A DNA stretch of 64,000 bases, taken from assembly GCF_020091585.1 (NCBI RefSeq), contig NZ_CP083583.1, positions 124,001-188,000 of the forward strand. The letters are read 5' to 3'. Source of the DNA: Kovacikia minuta CCNUW1. Its GTDB lineage: Bacteria > Cyanobacteriota > Cyanobacteriia > Leptolyngbyales > Leptolyngbyaceae. A model generated the notes under the pieces. It saw only the letters and a list, made by a program, of their open reading frames with translations. It had not been told where the DNA came from and searched no databases. Positions 29,269 through 37,576 of the stretch are shown here, piece by piece (within the stretch, counting starts at the first letter, position 1; each line of letters starts with the position of its first letter). The translations under genes were made by a program, and so were the position numbers.

Positions 29269-30646
29269 GTTAGTGTCACGAATTTTTCGCCATTAGACAG
29301 AGAAAAAAGATTCAGTGACAGTAGAGGAACTCCATCGAGAGGGGAGCTTCCCATGACCATAGCCCAACGAGAACAACAAATCCATCGAGTCAAAGCCGTC
29401 AGTTTTCAACCTGAACTGGATGAGGCGTTAGAACAGGCCCTCAGAGAGGCCGTCATCAGTGCCGTCAAAATCACCTTGGAGAGCGCACTGAAAGAGGAAC
29501 TCAAGGCAGAACTAGCCAAAATGGGAGACGATCGACCTCGACGTTCCGGGTATTTTCAACGGAGACTCGATACCCAGTATGGCCAGGTGAAGGATTTGCG
29601 AGTTCCGAAATTACGAGAACGCAACCCAGAACGAGAGTGGCAGATTCTCCAACGTTACCAACGGGGCTTAGGCAACCTGCTCAACTGGTTGTGTTGTTTG
29701 TATGTGATGGGACTGTCGTTGAGAGATTTGCAAGAGGCGCTATATTTTCTCATAGGACATGTGCTTTCCCGCAGTGCTGTGAACCAAGTCACCCTCCAGA
29801 TTCAGCAACACTTAGACACTCGTCGCTTAGCCCCGATTGGCAAAACCCCTGCGATATTAATCGTCGATGGGGTGTGGGTAGAGATTCAATATACCCGAGA
29901 AGCGTTTAAGCTAGACCGGGCAGGACATCTGCGACAAAGTCGGCAGGCCGAAGAACGGGTAATTTTGGCAGTTCTAGCCGTCTGGGAGGATGGGTCTTAT
30001 GAAATCCTGCATTATGAGATTGCCTCCGACGAAGGAGAAGCAGAGTGGGAGGCCTTGTTTGAGCATTTAATCGCCCGAGGACTGCAAGCCGATGCGGTGA
30101 AATTAGTGGTCAGTGATGGCAGTTTGGGATTGCCCAAGGCGTTGAAAAAGACCTTGCCCCAGGCCCAACAGCAACGCTGTATCACGCACAAAATCCGAGG
30201 GATTGAGCGCTATTTGAGTTATGAGGATTTGCCGAAAACCGATGAGCAGGAACAACCCCTGAAGCGGGAAGATGCCAAACGGCAGCGTCGATTTGAAATT
30301 GCCTCTGAGGCTTATCAAATCTACAATGCAGAGACTTTGGAGCAGGCAAGGCAACGGTTAGAGCAATTCATCACCAAATGGGAAACACAAGAACCCAAAG
30401 CCATCCAAGTCTTTCAACGCGATCTAGAGTTGACCCTGACTTTCTATCAATTTGCACCAAACCTGCATCGGCATATTCGCACCACTAATCATTTGGAGCG
30501 GCTATTTCGAGAATTTCGCACCAAGTCAGATGAAATTGGGGCATTCCCGCATGAAACGAGTTGCCTCACTGTCTTTTTCCTCGTGATTGAGCGTGATCAT
30601 GCCAAACATGACCGTAAAACCGTGGCGAAAAATTCGTGACACTAAC
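29269..30646 (+). mobile_element. IS256-family insertion sequence
   Basis: Perfect terminal inverted repeats TTAGTGTCACGAATTTTTCG (left, 29270 on) and its complement (right, to 30645) enclose the transposase; the right repeat overlaps the end of the gene. GATTGTG occurs directly outside both ends (29262-29268 and 30647-30653), a likely target duplication. Confidence 0.85.
29353..30639 (+). CDS. IS256/mutator-family transposase
   Basis: A 428-residue DDE transposase. The N-terminal part carries SALKEELKAELAKMGDDRPRRSGYF and the conserved VKDLRVPKLRERNPEREW. The catalytic Asp residues lie in ILIVDGVWVEIQY and VVSDGSLGLPKAL, with the CITHK segment (QQQRCITHKIRG) and the catalytic Glu in TTNHLERLFREFRTKSD. 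The ATG at 29353 is preferred; an upstream in-frame start would lie within the terminal repeat. The frame is intact and the gene ends inside the right inverted repeat, so the element is probably recent and possibly active. Confidence 0.92.
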   Translation: MTIAQREQQIHRVKAVSFQPELDEALEQALREAVISAVKITLESALKEELKAELAKMGDDRPRRSGYFQRRLDTQYGQVKDLRVPKLRERNPEREWQILQRYQRGLGNLLNWLCCLYVMGLSLRDLQEALYFLIGHVLSRSAVNQVTLQIQQHLDTRRLAPIGKTPAILIVDGVWVEIQYTREAFKLDRAGHLRQSRQAEERVILAVLAVWEDGSYEILHYEIASDEGEAEWEALFEHLIARGLQADAVKLVVSDGSLGLPKALKKTLPQAQQQRCITHKIRGIERYLSYEDLPKTDEQEQPLKREDAKRQRRFEIASEAYQIYNAETLEQARQRLEQFITKWETQEPKAIQVFQRDLELTLTFYQFAPNLHRHIRTTNHLERLFREFRTKSDEIGAFPHETSCLTVFFLVIERDHAKHDRKTVAKNS

Positions 30647-30719
30647 GATTGTGAGAAAGGATTCCGATGAAATCCTTTCTCACAAAGCCTCTCCTCTCAC
30701 AACTAATTTTAAGGCTGCT

Positions 30720-30884
30720 ATTAACCTGGCAATATTTGATCTAGCATGAGCTGTAGGGTGCTGTTAGGCATCGCCGTAACGCACCGCTAACCCACGCCTC
30801 GGTGCGTTACGCTGTCGCTAACAGCACCCTACGCAATCATGGCGCAATTCCAAAATATGTAGGAACAAAAGCTGCCGGGTTAAT
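30720..30884. repeat. 165-bp MITE, copy B3
   Basis: Ends ATTAACCTGGCA and TGCCGGGTTAAT, same length and same internal arms as copy B2. A long hairpin, TTGTGAGAAAGGATT with its near complement, lies just upstream at 30651-30688. Confidence 0.75.
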
Positions 30885-30889
30885 ATAGG

Positions 30890-31077
30890 CTACGGTGTAC
30901 ACACAAGTCGATCGCTGATTCGTTTTCCGAAAACCTGATCCTCCACAACCTTGATTTCTCGTTGCCGGTTCTCAATAAGCCGAGATTATTGAGATTTCAG
31001 CCAATTTCCAAAGTTGAGGCAGAGCAAGGGTTTCAGGACTTGTGTTCACAGATTTCCGACTTGTGTGTACACGGTAG
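30890..31077. repeat. 188-bp MITE with perfect 20-bp terminal inverted repeats
   Basis: CTACGGTGTACACACAAGTC (30890-30909) and its exact complement (31058-31077) bound a non-coding segment. GGTTAATATAGG occurs at both sides (30878-30889 and 31077-31088), consistent with an 11-12 bp target duplication. The right end shows a second direct copy of GACTTGTGT 21 bases inside. Confidence 0.75.
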
Positions 31078-31105
31078 GTTAATATAGGAGGGCAAGGTAA
31101 TGAAC

Positions 31106-31607
31106 TACCCCGCCGCAAGCGGACGGGGTATCAGAATCAAAAAAGAGCAAGTTGCTCATCTCTGTGTAATTGGAGATAGTCATTGCCCTGGTTTTTGACG
31201 TATTTCGCAATCATGCCTTCATCTCCGTGTTTGCCCACCGTACTCGCAAAATAACCGTCACTCCAAAACTCTCCACCCCATAACTGCTGTTTCACTTGAG
31301 GGCAGCGTTTGAACACTTCGCGCGCTGTCAAGCTCTTGATTATCGTCACCAGTTTAGTCACGCTGTAGGTTGGCACCGACTGGACCAAAAAATGCACATG
31401 GTCTTTGTCCACCCCAATCTCCATAAACTTGATCTCGTAACGCTTCTCAATTTCTAGACACACTTCTCGCAAGACTGCATCCACCTGTTCGTCGAACACA
31501 GCCCGTCGATACTTCGCTGGAAACACTAAGTGATAAAGCAAAACTGTAACGTTATGTCTTTTGTGGATGTACTCGCTCATCCCTGCATTTTACGCCGCAG
31601 AGCGGCG
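31106..31607 (-). mobile_element. IS200-type insertion sequence (approximate ends)
   Basis: The tnpA gene is bounded by subterminal hairpins CGCCGCAGAGCGGCG (31593-31607) upstream and TACCCCGCCGC/GCGGACGGGGTA (31106-31130) downstream, as expected for single-strand transposition. No tnpB is present. True cleavage sites lie a little outside these coordinates. Confidence 0.75.
31137..31580 (-). CDS. tnpA: IS200/IS605-family transposase TnpA (HUH, Y1)
   Basis: A 147-residue Y1 transposase. The HUH motif is in VDKDHVHFLVQSVP. The candidate catalytic Tyr lies in the C-terminal helix GMIAKYVKNQGNDY. Family stretches VLLYHLVFPAKYRRAVF and LWGGEFWSDGYFASTVGKHG are clear. It acts on single-stranded DNA at hairpin ends, which are visible on both sides. 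Intact frame. Confidence 0.93.
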   Translation of the reverse strand: MSEYIHKRHNVTVLLYHLVFPAKYRRAVFDEQVDAVLREVCLEIEKRYEIKFMEIGVDKDHVHFLVQSVPTYSVTKLVTIIKSLTAREVFKRCPQVKQQLWGGEFWSDGYFASTVGKHGDEGMIAKYVKNQGNDYLQLHRDEQLALF

Positions 31608-31761
31608 AGGAATTGACCCGCCAGGGATTAAAGCAATGACAAAAGGTAGCCAAACTCACACCCTACTCTACTAGAATCAATGGAATTGAAATTTCTGAAG
31701 CATAATGGCATAAACCGCCATTCGCTTATCTACCACCATTCTTCGCCCAGGGGTTTGCATT

Positions 31762-32703
31762 ATGGTTACTTCCATGCCATCTCCATTAGCTGATATCTGG
31801 CTACCGTTGCCCGTTGCTGCCTGGCAAGATACAAATGCAACCTTACATTTATGGACTCAGATTATCGGTAAGATTCGCTTGGCACTTGCTCCCAGGCTGA
31901 ATCATTGGTGGCATTCAACGCTCTATGTCACGCCGCGTGGACTCACCACCTCAGCGATTCCCTACGGAACCCGAACCTTTCAGATCACCTTTGATTTTCT
32001 CAAGCATCAATTAGTGGTTGAAACTAGTGATGGAATTACAAGAACGATCGAATTGATCCCACGCTCCGTTGCTGATTTTTATCAGGTGGTGATGAGCACC
32101 TTAAGGGATCTGGGCATGGAAGTGCAAATCTGGACGATGCCCCAGGAAGTTGCTGATCCGATTCCGTTTGAGCAAGATACTCAACACGCTGTTTACGATT
32201 CAGAATATGCTCAACGGTTTTGGCAAATTCTTGTACAGTGCGATCGGCTCCTGACCCTTTTTCGCTCTCGTTATGCAGGCAAATGCAGTCCAGTCCATTT
32301 CTTTTGGGGGAGTTTTGACCTGGCAGTGACGCGCTTTTCTGGGCAACGCGCACCAGAACATCCGGGTGGCGTTCCCGGTATGGCAGATTGGGTGACGAGG
32401 GAAGCATACTCCCATGAAGTCAGCAGTTGTGGGTTCTGGTTTGGTAAGGGTTCCATTGAAGCTTTGTTCTATGCTTATGCCTATCCCGCTCCTGAAGGCT
32501 TCAAAGATTACCCCGTGCAACCCCAGGAAGCCTTCTTTAGCCCTGAGATGCAAGAATTCATTTTGCCCTACGAGGCAGTCAGGCAGTCAAGCGATCCAGA
32601 CAAAATGGTGCTGGCTTTTTTGCAAACGACCTACGAAGCTGCCGCAGATTTAGGACATTGGGACCGCACTGTGCTGGAATACACTCCCATTGTTAAAAGC
32701 TAA
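31762..32703 (+). CDS. DUF5996 family protein
   Basis: A 313-residue cytosolic protein matching DUF5996. Recognisable stretches: LPVAAWQDTNATLHLWTQIIGKIRL, HWWHSTLYVTPRGLTTSAIPYG, KCSPVHFFWGSFDLAVTRFSG and a C-terminal HEVSSCGFWFGKG. Function is unknown; the W/H/C-rich conserved segments suggest a binding site or catalysis, but none has been identified here. No signal peptide, and no obvious partner. It follows the IS200 element after 181 bases. Confidence 0.85.
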   Translation: MVTSMPSPLADIWLPLPVAAWQDTNATLHLWTQIIGKIRLALAPRLNHWWHSTLYVTPRGLTTSAIPYGTRTFQITFDFLKHQLVVETSDGITRTIELIPRSVADFYQVVMSTLRDLGMEVQIWTMPQEVADPIPFEQDTQHAVYDSEYAQRFWQILVQCDRLLTLFRSRYAGKCSPVHFFWGSFDLAVTRFSGQRAPEHPGGVPGMADWVTREAYSHEVSSCGFWFGKGSIEALFYAYAYPAPEGFKDYPVQPQEAFFSPEMQEFILPYEAVRQSSDPDKMVLAFLQTTYEAAADLGHWDRTVLEYTPIVKS

Positions 32704-32793
32704 ATCACATATATTGAGGTTTGTATCGAGATGGCACAATGGAGATAATTTTACAAAATCCTCAGTTTTGAGCGATCTCGCCAATCTCCCCCT

Positions 32794-34126
32794 ATGACTG
32801 CTACTCTGACCGAAATTCTGTTTATCCTCCTGCTGATTATTGCCAATGGCGTGTTCTCTGGCTCCGAAATTGCGATCGTTTCGGCACGAAAGGTGCGCCT
32901 AGAACAGGCAGCAGAACGAGGTAACCGCAAAGCCAGAAATGCCCTGAAGTTAGCCAACTCTCCAAATGATTTTCTCTCGACTGTCCAAATTGGCATCACG
33001 TTAATTGGCATTCTCAGCGGTGCGGTTGGGGGTGCAACCATTGCCCAACGCTTACAGCCCGTATTGGATAGTGTTCCGGTCTTGCGTCCTTACAGTCAGG
33101 GAATCAGCGTCGGAGTTGTGGTCACCATCATTACCTATCTGTCGTTGGTGGTCGGTGAATTAGTTCCAAAACGGATTGCTTTGAATGATCCAGAGCAAAT
33201 TGCCTGTTCGGTAGCGAAGCCGATGCAGTTGCTCTCCCGGTTAACGGCTCCACTGGTTCACCTGCTGGGCATTTCTACCGATGCATTGCTCGCACTCCTG
33301 GGAATCAGAGCTTCAAACGAGCCAGAGATTACCGAGGAAGAAATTAAGGTGCTGATTCGGCAGGGCGCGGAAGCGGGAATGTTTGAGGAAGCGGAACACG
33401 AAATGGTCGAGCGGGTCTTCCGGTTGGGCGATCGCCCGATCAAATCTCTGATGACTCCCCGCATCGAAATTGTTTGGTTAGATGTGGAATCGTCCCTGGA
33501 AGAGAACCTGCAAAAGGTGGTAGAAAGCACCCATTCCCGCTTTCCAGTGGGTCGTGGCAGGCTGGACGACTGCATTGGCATGATCCGAGGGGGTGCCTTA
33601 CTTTCTGCGCGCCTGTCCGATCACCAACATCAACTTAGAGGCAATTGTTCACCCCCCCCTTTACCTGGCGGAAAGTACCCGTGCTTTGATGGTCTTGGAG
33701 CAGTTCAAACAAACAGGCATCCACATGGCATTGGTGACTGACGAATATGGGGGCGTCGAAGGGTTGGTGACCTTAAATGATTTGATGGAAGCAATCGTTG
33801 GCGACTTGCCGTCCCTGGAGGACCAGGAAGACCCGCTTGTGGTTGAACGCGAAGATGGCTCCTGGCTGATTGATGGTTCTTTGGATGTCCATGAGTTTAA
33901 GGATATCGTTGACACAGCCATCTTGCCCGGAGAAGAAACCGGCAACTTTTACACCTTAGGTGGTTTTGTGCTGAACTTTTTGGGGCAGATTCCTCGATCG
34001 GGTGAGCATTTTGAATGGACAGGGTTACGGTTTGAGGTGATGGACATGGATGGGACGCGGGTTGACAAAGTGCTGGTCTCTCGCCTGTCAAACGCTGATT
34101 CAGAACCAGAGGAGCCGCTTGATTAA
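32794..34126 (+). pseudogene. CNNM/CorC (HlyC-like hemolysin) family membrane protein, frameshifted
   Basis: Membrane protein of the DUF21-CBS-CorC_HlyC layout, linked to Mg2+/divalent-ion homeostasis. The N-terminal DUF21 region (residues ~1-190) has SGSEIAIVSARKVRLEQAAERGN and several hydrophobic helices. The first CBS domain starts with PIKSLMTPRIEIVWLDVESSLEE. After a frameshift the second CBS domain reads GIHMALVTDEYGGVEGLVTLNDLMEAIVGD, then the CorC_HlyC domain DGSWLIDGSLDVHEFKD. The shift lies between 33589 and about 33625; deleting one base (for instance in the GGGGG run at 33589-33593) joins the halves. A one-base insertion; real loss or read error is undecided. A hairpin follows at 34171-34209. 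Confidence 0.85.
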
Positions 34127-34170
34127 CTATCGAGTAATCTGATTTGACGTAGGAGAAGCCTCTTGCCGTT

Positions 34171-34209
34171 AGCAATTGCCTATCAGCTAATTGCTGATAG
34201 GCAATTGCT
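34171..34209 (+). terminator. Strong hairpin downstream of the CNNM gene
   Basis: Perfect 17-bp arms AGCAATTGCCTATCAGC and complement around the loop TAATT. It lies 45 bases after the CNNM stop. There is no T-run after it, so it may be a repeat or a non-canonical terminator. Confidence 0.5.
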
Positions 34210-34321
34210 GATAATTAAAAGCTATAGCCAGAGTGCCATACGGGTTAGGACATTGAATATCGCTGAAGCCCTGACGCTGGTTATTTCTTCTCCGGCACCT
34301 GGCACCCGGAATGACTCCTAA

Positions 34322-34699
34322 TTAGCGGTCAAGCGGAAGAATTTGACTCACATGACCCGCAACGATTTGCCAACGATCCTGACGGTGTACCCAAATACGA
34401 GTGAAGCGATAGGTTTCTGAAAAGGTTTGTCCGCTAAGGGTTCCCGTGATTTCTGCTTTGAGGGTAACGACGACACAATCACCGTACTGATGGATTTGCC
34501 GATCGCTGATATCCAGCGTCGTAAACCGGAAGACTCCAGAGCGGTGCGCCTCCAGATCAAATTGCTTGCCCACGACCTGACCGGTATGCATCGTCCAAAC
34601 CAGGTCATCGGCAATCAGTTCATCCAGGACAGGCACATCACTGGTCAGCATGGCTTGCCGCAATTTGTCTTCCAGGTTTTCGATCGTTCGATCTCCCAT
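34322..34699 (-). CDS. NTF2-like (DUF4440/SnoaL-type) protein
   Basis: A 125-residue single-domain protein of the nuclear-transport-factor-2 superfamily: an N-terminal helical pair (ENLEDKLRQAMLTSDVPVLDELIADDLVWTM), then curved-sheet strands DCVVVTLKAEITGTL, ETYRFTRIWVHRQDRWQIVAGHVSQI. The W-x-I-v-x-G-H-x-S ending is typical of the DUF4440 group. These are small-molecule-binding or isomerase-like folds with many roles; none can be assigned. Confidence 0.8.
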   Translation of the reverse strand: MGDRTIENLEDKLRQAMLTSDVPVLDELIADDLVWTMHTGQVVGKQFDLEAHRSGVFRFTTLDISDRQIHQYGDCVVVTLKAEITGTLSGQTFSETYRFTRIWVHRQDRWQIVAGHVSQILPLDR

Positions 34700-34803
34700 T
34701 CAAAATTTCCCCTATAAGCTAAAAATTCAGGTTTGATGAAATTCCCCTTCCCCCAGGGGTAAAAAATTCCTCTAACCAAAGCGTTTTGGTTAGGATTTGT
34801 GTT

Positions 34804-34871
34804 GTACCAAGTTGAATTGAAAACGCGACAGAGCGGGTAGGGGCGTTTGGCCAAACGCCCTTCCAGATTCA
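34804..34871. repeat. Dispersed palindromic repeat, family A (copy 4, inverted and partial)
   Basis: TACCAAGTTGAATTGAAAAC, then the GGCGTTTGGCCAAACGCC core (34842-34859). Inverted relative to copies 1 and 3; the far end is lost. Confidence 0.65.
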
Positions 34872-34911
34872 GCACGCCCTTGTTTCTTTTTGCTGCTTCC
34901 TTACTGGTTCA

Positions 34912-35917
34912 TCAGGTGCTGACTTTAATGGTATAAGTGCCAGTGCCACCACTTTTGTTGTAGTGTCGGACTTGAGCAAAATACTGCCCCGGACCGAGGT
35001 TCGTCACAATTCTTGAGTTGAATCCCTCCCCTCCATCATCATCTTCAGCAATCAGCAGGGTTTGACTATTCGGTCCAAACAGTTTCATCACCACATCCGT
35101 TTGCCCCCCGGTTTCAATCACGTACCGCCCTGCGGTAGCGACGGTAAATTTATACAGGTCTTCCTCTCCGGGTTGACCGATACTGGCTTGGGTTGGGGTG
35201 TCGTTAACACGCAACTCAACCCCTGGAGCAACCGAGCGGGGATAGGCGGCTGCGCTGGCAATAAACGCCTTATCCATTGCGGACAGAATCTCGTTGGCTT
35301 TGGTACTTTTACCATTCTTAGTCCAGCGTGCCGGGAAGAAGTAAAGCATGATCGAGTCTGGATCAAACTTTGTGCCTCTAATTTGATCTTTGCTGTACTT
35401 CTCAAGCACGTTGTGGTCTGGTTACGTCTGGCGTCCAGTTATTGGGGGGGCCACCCAACTCCCGAATCACAACTTCCTCATTCCATTCAATTCCCCCCTC
35501 AGGATTTTGATGCTCATGTCCTAACCCGATCGCGTGGCCAAATTCATGGGCGGCTGTCCCCCCATCCAAAAAGCCGAGATTCATGGTGGGTTGATCCTTG
35601 GGAATGCTGAGGCAATCGGTGCCAATGTAGGACCATGCGCCATCATTGGGGTCGAAGGCAATGCGGATTTCGGCATCGGGGGCATTGTTGAAATCAAACG
35701 AAAGATTGGCGTGTTCCGCCCACCACTGGGCTTGTTCTTTCGCGATCGCCTGTTGCTCTGGGGTGCCTCCCAGGAACCGCACGCGCAGCTTTGAGCCATT
35801 AATCCACATTTTTCTGAACTCAAAAACCGCCCGCGATCGTCCACCTCCAGAATTTTGAGGGGAAAATAGGTTTCCTGGCAAAACTTTGTCAAAACAAACC
35901 TTAGGAACGTCAGTCAT
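34912..35917 (-). pseudogene. Astacin-like (M12A) zinc metallopeptidase with PPC domain, frameshifted
   Basis: The N-terminal catalytic domain holds GTAAHEFGHAIGLGHEHQNP, the extended HExxHxxGxxH motif of the metzincins with a following Glu as in astacins. A KFDPDSIMLYFFPA segment downstream is the usual Met-turn region (DSIMLY). The C-terminal ~100 residues are a bacterial pre-peptidase C-terminal (PPC) domain (EEDLYKFTVATAGRYVIET ... GTYTIKVST). The ATG at 35917 has GGAGA upstream and is preferred. The halves are in different frames; deleting one base at about 35413-35421 joins TPDVTR to HNVLEKYS. No signal peptide is evident. It faces a conserved unknown gene and the caspase fusion, all within 8 kb. 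Confidence 0.82.
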
Positions 35918-36039
35918 GGCGTTGTCTCCGTGTAGAACTGTTTCCATTACATCGGTCGTCGTCCGAAATATCCTCACTGGATTGTGGGAGCCTTACCGCC
36001 CAATTTGGTAAGAAACGTGAAGGGTAATCAGGAAGCCTT

Positions 36040-37005
36040 TCAATGGGGATTTTCCAAATCTAATAACTTAATTTGAGATTCGGGTACCGCAAATGAAGGG
36101 GTATCCTCTGCTGAATGGGCTGTTTCAGTATCTCGTTCGGAAATGGTTTTGGCTTGATTTAACGGGTCGGAGGCGGCAAGCCCAACTTTCGTTTCGTCAT
36201 ACAGGGCAAACCAGGGCAAGCCATATTCCGTGTAGGTATTTGCAGCGATCGGGGTTGGAGGCGGTTCCTGCCCCGTCAATGCTTGAAACTGAAGGCTATT
36301 CAGAATGTGAATAAAGATCCGCCCATAGTTGTCTTCGTCCCAGGTATCAAGCCCATAGGGGTCGGGGTAAATTTTTTGTTGAATCACACCCCCCGCCCCC
36401 ACCCCCATTGACTGAAACCCAGCGGGCGAGAATAGGCTGCGGGCGCGTCTTAAAACGTTGTCGTCTACGGGTGGCGGTTTGTCGGGGAATTTACCTGGTT
36501 TTGGCTCAAACACCACAATCTGAATCCCTCCCAGGGCTTCTGTCCCTGTCAGCGAAGCTTCTACGGTATAGCCCTGCCCCAGGGGCATTGCCACAAACTG
36601 CCGGATCGAATTTTGGCCGGTATGAATTCCGTCTAGCCAGGGTTGGTTGGGGCAGACGATGTAGTTTTGGGGATCGGCACGAAGCTGGTTATCGTCGGGT
36701 TCTCCTGTAATTGCGTTGATGCCGCCGATCGCAATTTTGACCGCATTCGGTTTCCAGGATGCAGCACTGAAACTGAGCCAGAGGGCTTCCCGTTGATACA
36801 TAGGAATGAACACGCCCCCCTGCTGAAGCCAGTGCTGCGGTACGCGATCGCGATAATCCTCCACCTTACGTAAGGGAAACGAGCCAAGCCCGGGGGGAAG
36901 CGGGTAGGTGTGCCCATCGTCAGGAATCCGCAGGGTGCGCTGAAAGGAGACAGCAAACCGCTGACCAATCTGCATCCGATGCCCGTCAATATCAACATTG
37001 AGCAT
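36040..37005 (-). CDS. Conserved protein of unknown function
   Basis: A 321-residue protein, no signal peptide or membrane helix. Distinctive stretches are SFQRTLRIPDDGHTYPLPPG, GGVFIPMYQREALWLSF, NYIVCPNQPWLDGIHTG and RQFVAMPLGQGYTVEASLTG, followed by GGIQIVVFEPK. This pattern belongs to a conserved bacterial family that I recall without a known function, often beside secreted or self-contained proteases. No catalytic motif was found. The C-terminal ~60 residues are polar and variable. It shares the minus strand with the astacin-like gene (122 bases apart) and is divergent from the amidase-caspase fusion. Confidence 0.7.
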   Translation of the reverse strand: MLNVDIDGHRMQIGQRFAVSFQRTLRIPDDGHTYPLPPGLGSFPLRKVEDYRDRVPQHWLQQGGVFIPMYQREALWLSFSAASWKPNAVKIAIGGINAITGEPDDNQLRADPQNYIVCPNQPWLDGIHTGQNSIRQFVAMPLGQGYTVEASLTGTEALGGIQIVVFEPKPGKFPDKPPPVDDNVLRRARSLFSPAGFQSMGVGAGGVIQQKIYPDPYGLDTWDEDNYGRIFIHILNSLQFQALTGQEPPPTPIAANTYTEYGLPWFALYDETKVGLAASDPLNQAKTISERDTETAHSAEDTPSFAVPESQIKLLDLENPH

Positions 37006-37576
37006 GGTCTACCTCTGTTGATCCTGCTCAACATTGTGATTCTTTAAGCCTGAATTGGCAATGGGATATTAAGAAGAAAAACACTTTGCTACTGGTTTTT
37101 ACAAAATGAACTTTTCAAACCCTTTACTTTTGCTTTCACGGCGAAATATCGTTAGAATACTTTACAATTTAGGGGTGAAATTTCCTATTCCTTTAATGAA
37201 GTTGAGATTTGAATAGCCGTACTTTTTTGATTAAATGAATTAATTATTTGGGGCACTGATGGTCCAAAAGTTTTTAATACTGGGATTAGGGCAACGTAAC
37301 CCCAGGTAGTTCACAAAATTTATTAGCCCCATTTCCACGGGTTAAATTGGGAAACTTTAAAGATCGTCGATCAAGGCTTGAGTGAATTGCTGCCTGCATA
37401 CGTGTGTTATTCATAACACCCATTACAAATGGAAGTGGGGATGGAAGTAACACTAATTCTTAATAGAGAATGCCATTTTTCCTAGTTGGCAATTTGAAAC
37501 TTTGTGTGACAGCTTATAAAAGTCTTAACTACTCCCTACCCCCTGCCCCCTGACCCCTAACACCTAACACCTTCCT
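37006..37576. promoter_or_regulatory. Divergent intergenic region between the unknown gene and the caspase fusion
   Basis: 571 bases, AT-rich through most of its length, between two divergent genes, so both promoters should lie here. No specific operator was identified. A C-rich STRR (CTACCCCCTGCCCCCTGACC-like units, 37530-37571) runs up to the ATG at 37577. Confidence 0.45.

Noticed and set aside
30890-31077. Ends of a CRISPR-associated (Tn7-like) transposon, because TGTACA-type ends occur
   Set aside because: The inverted repeat extends beyond TGTACA, the flanking duplication is 11-12 bp rather than 5 bp, the element is 188 bp, and no tns genes are present.
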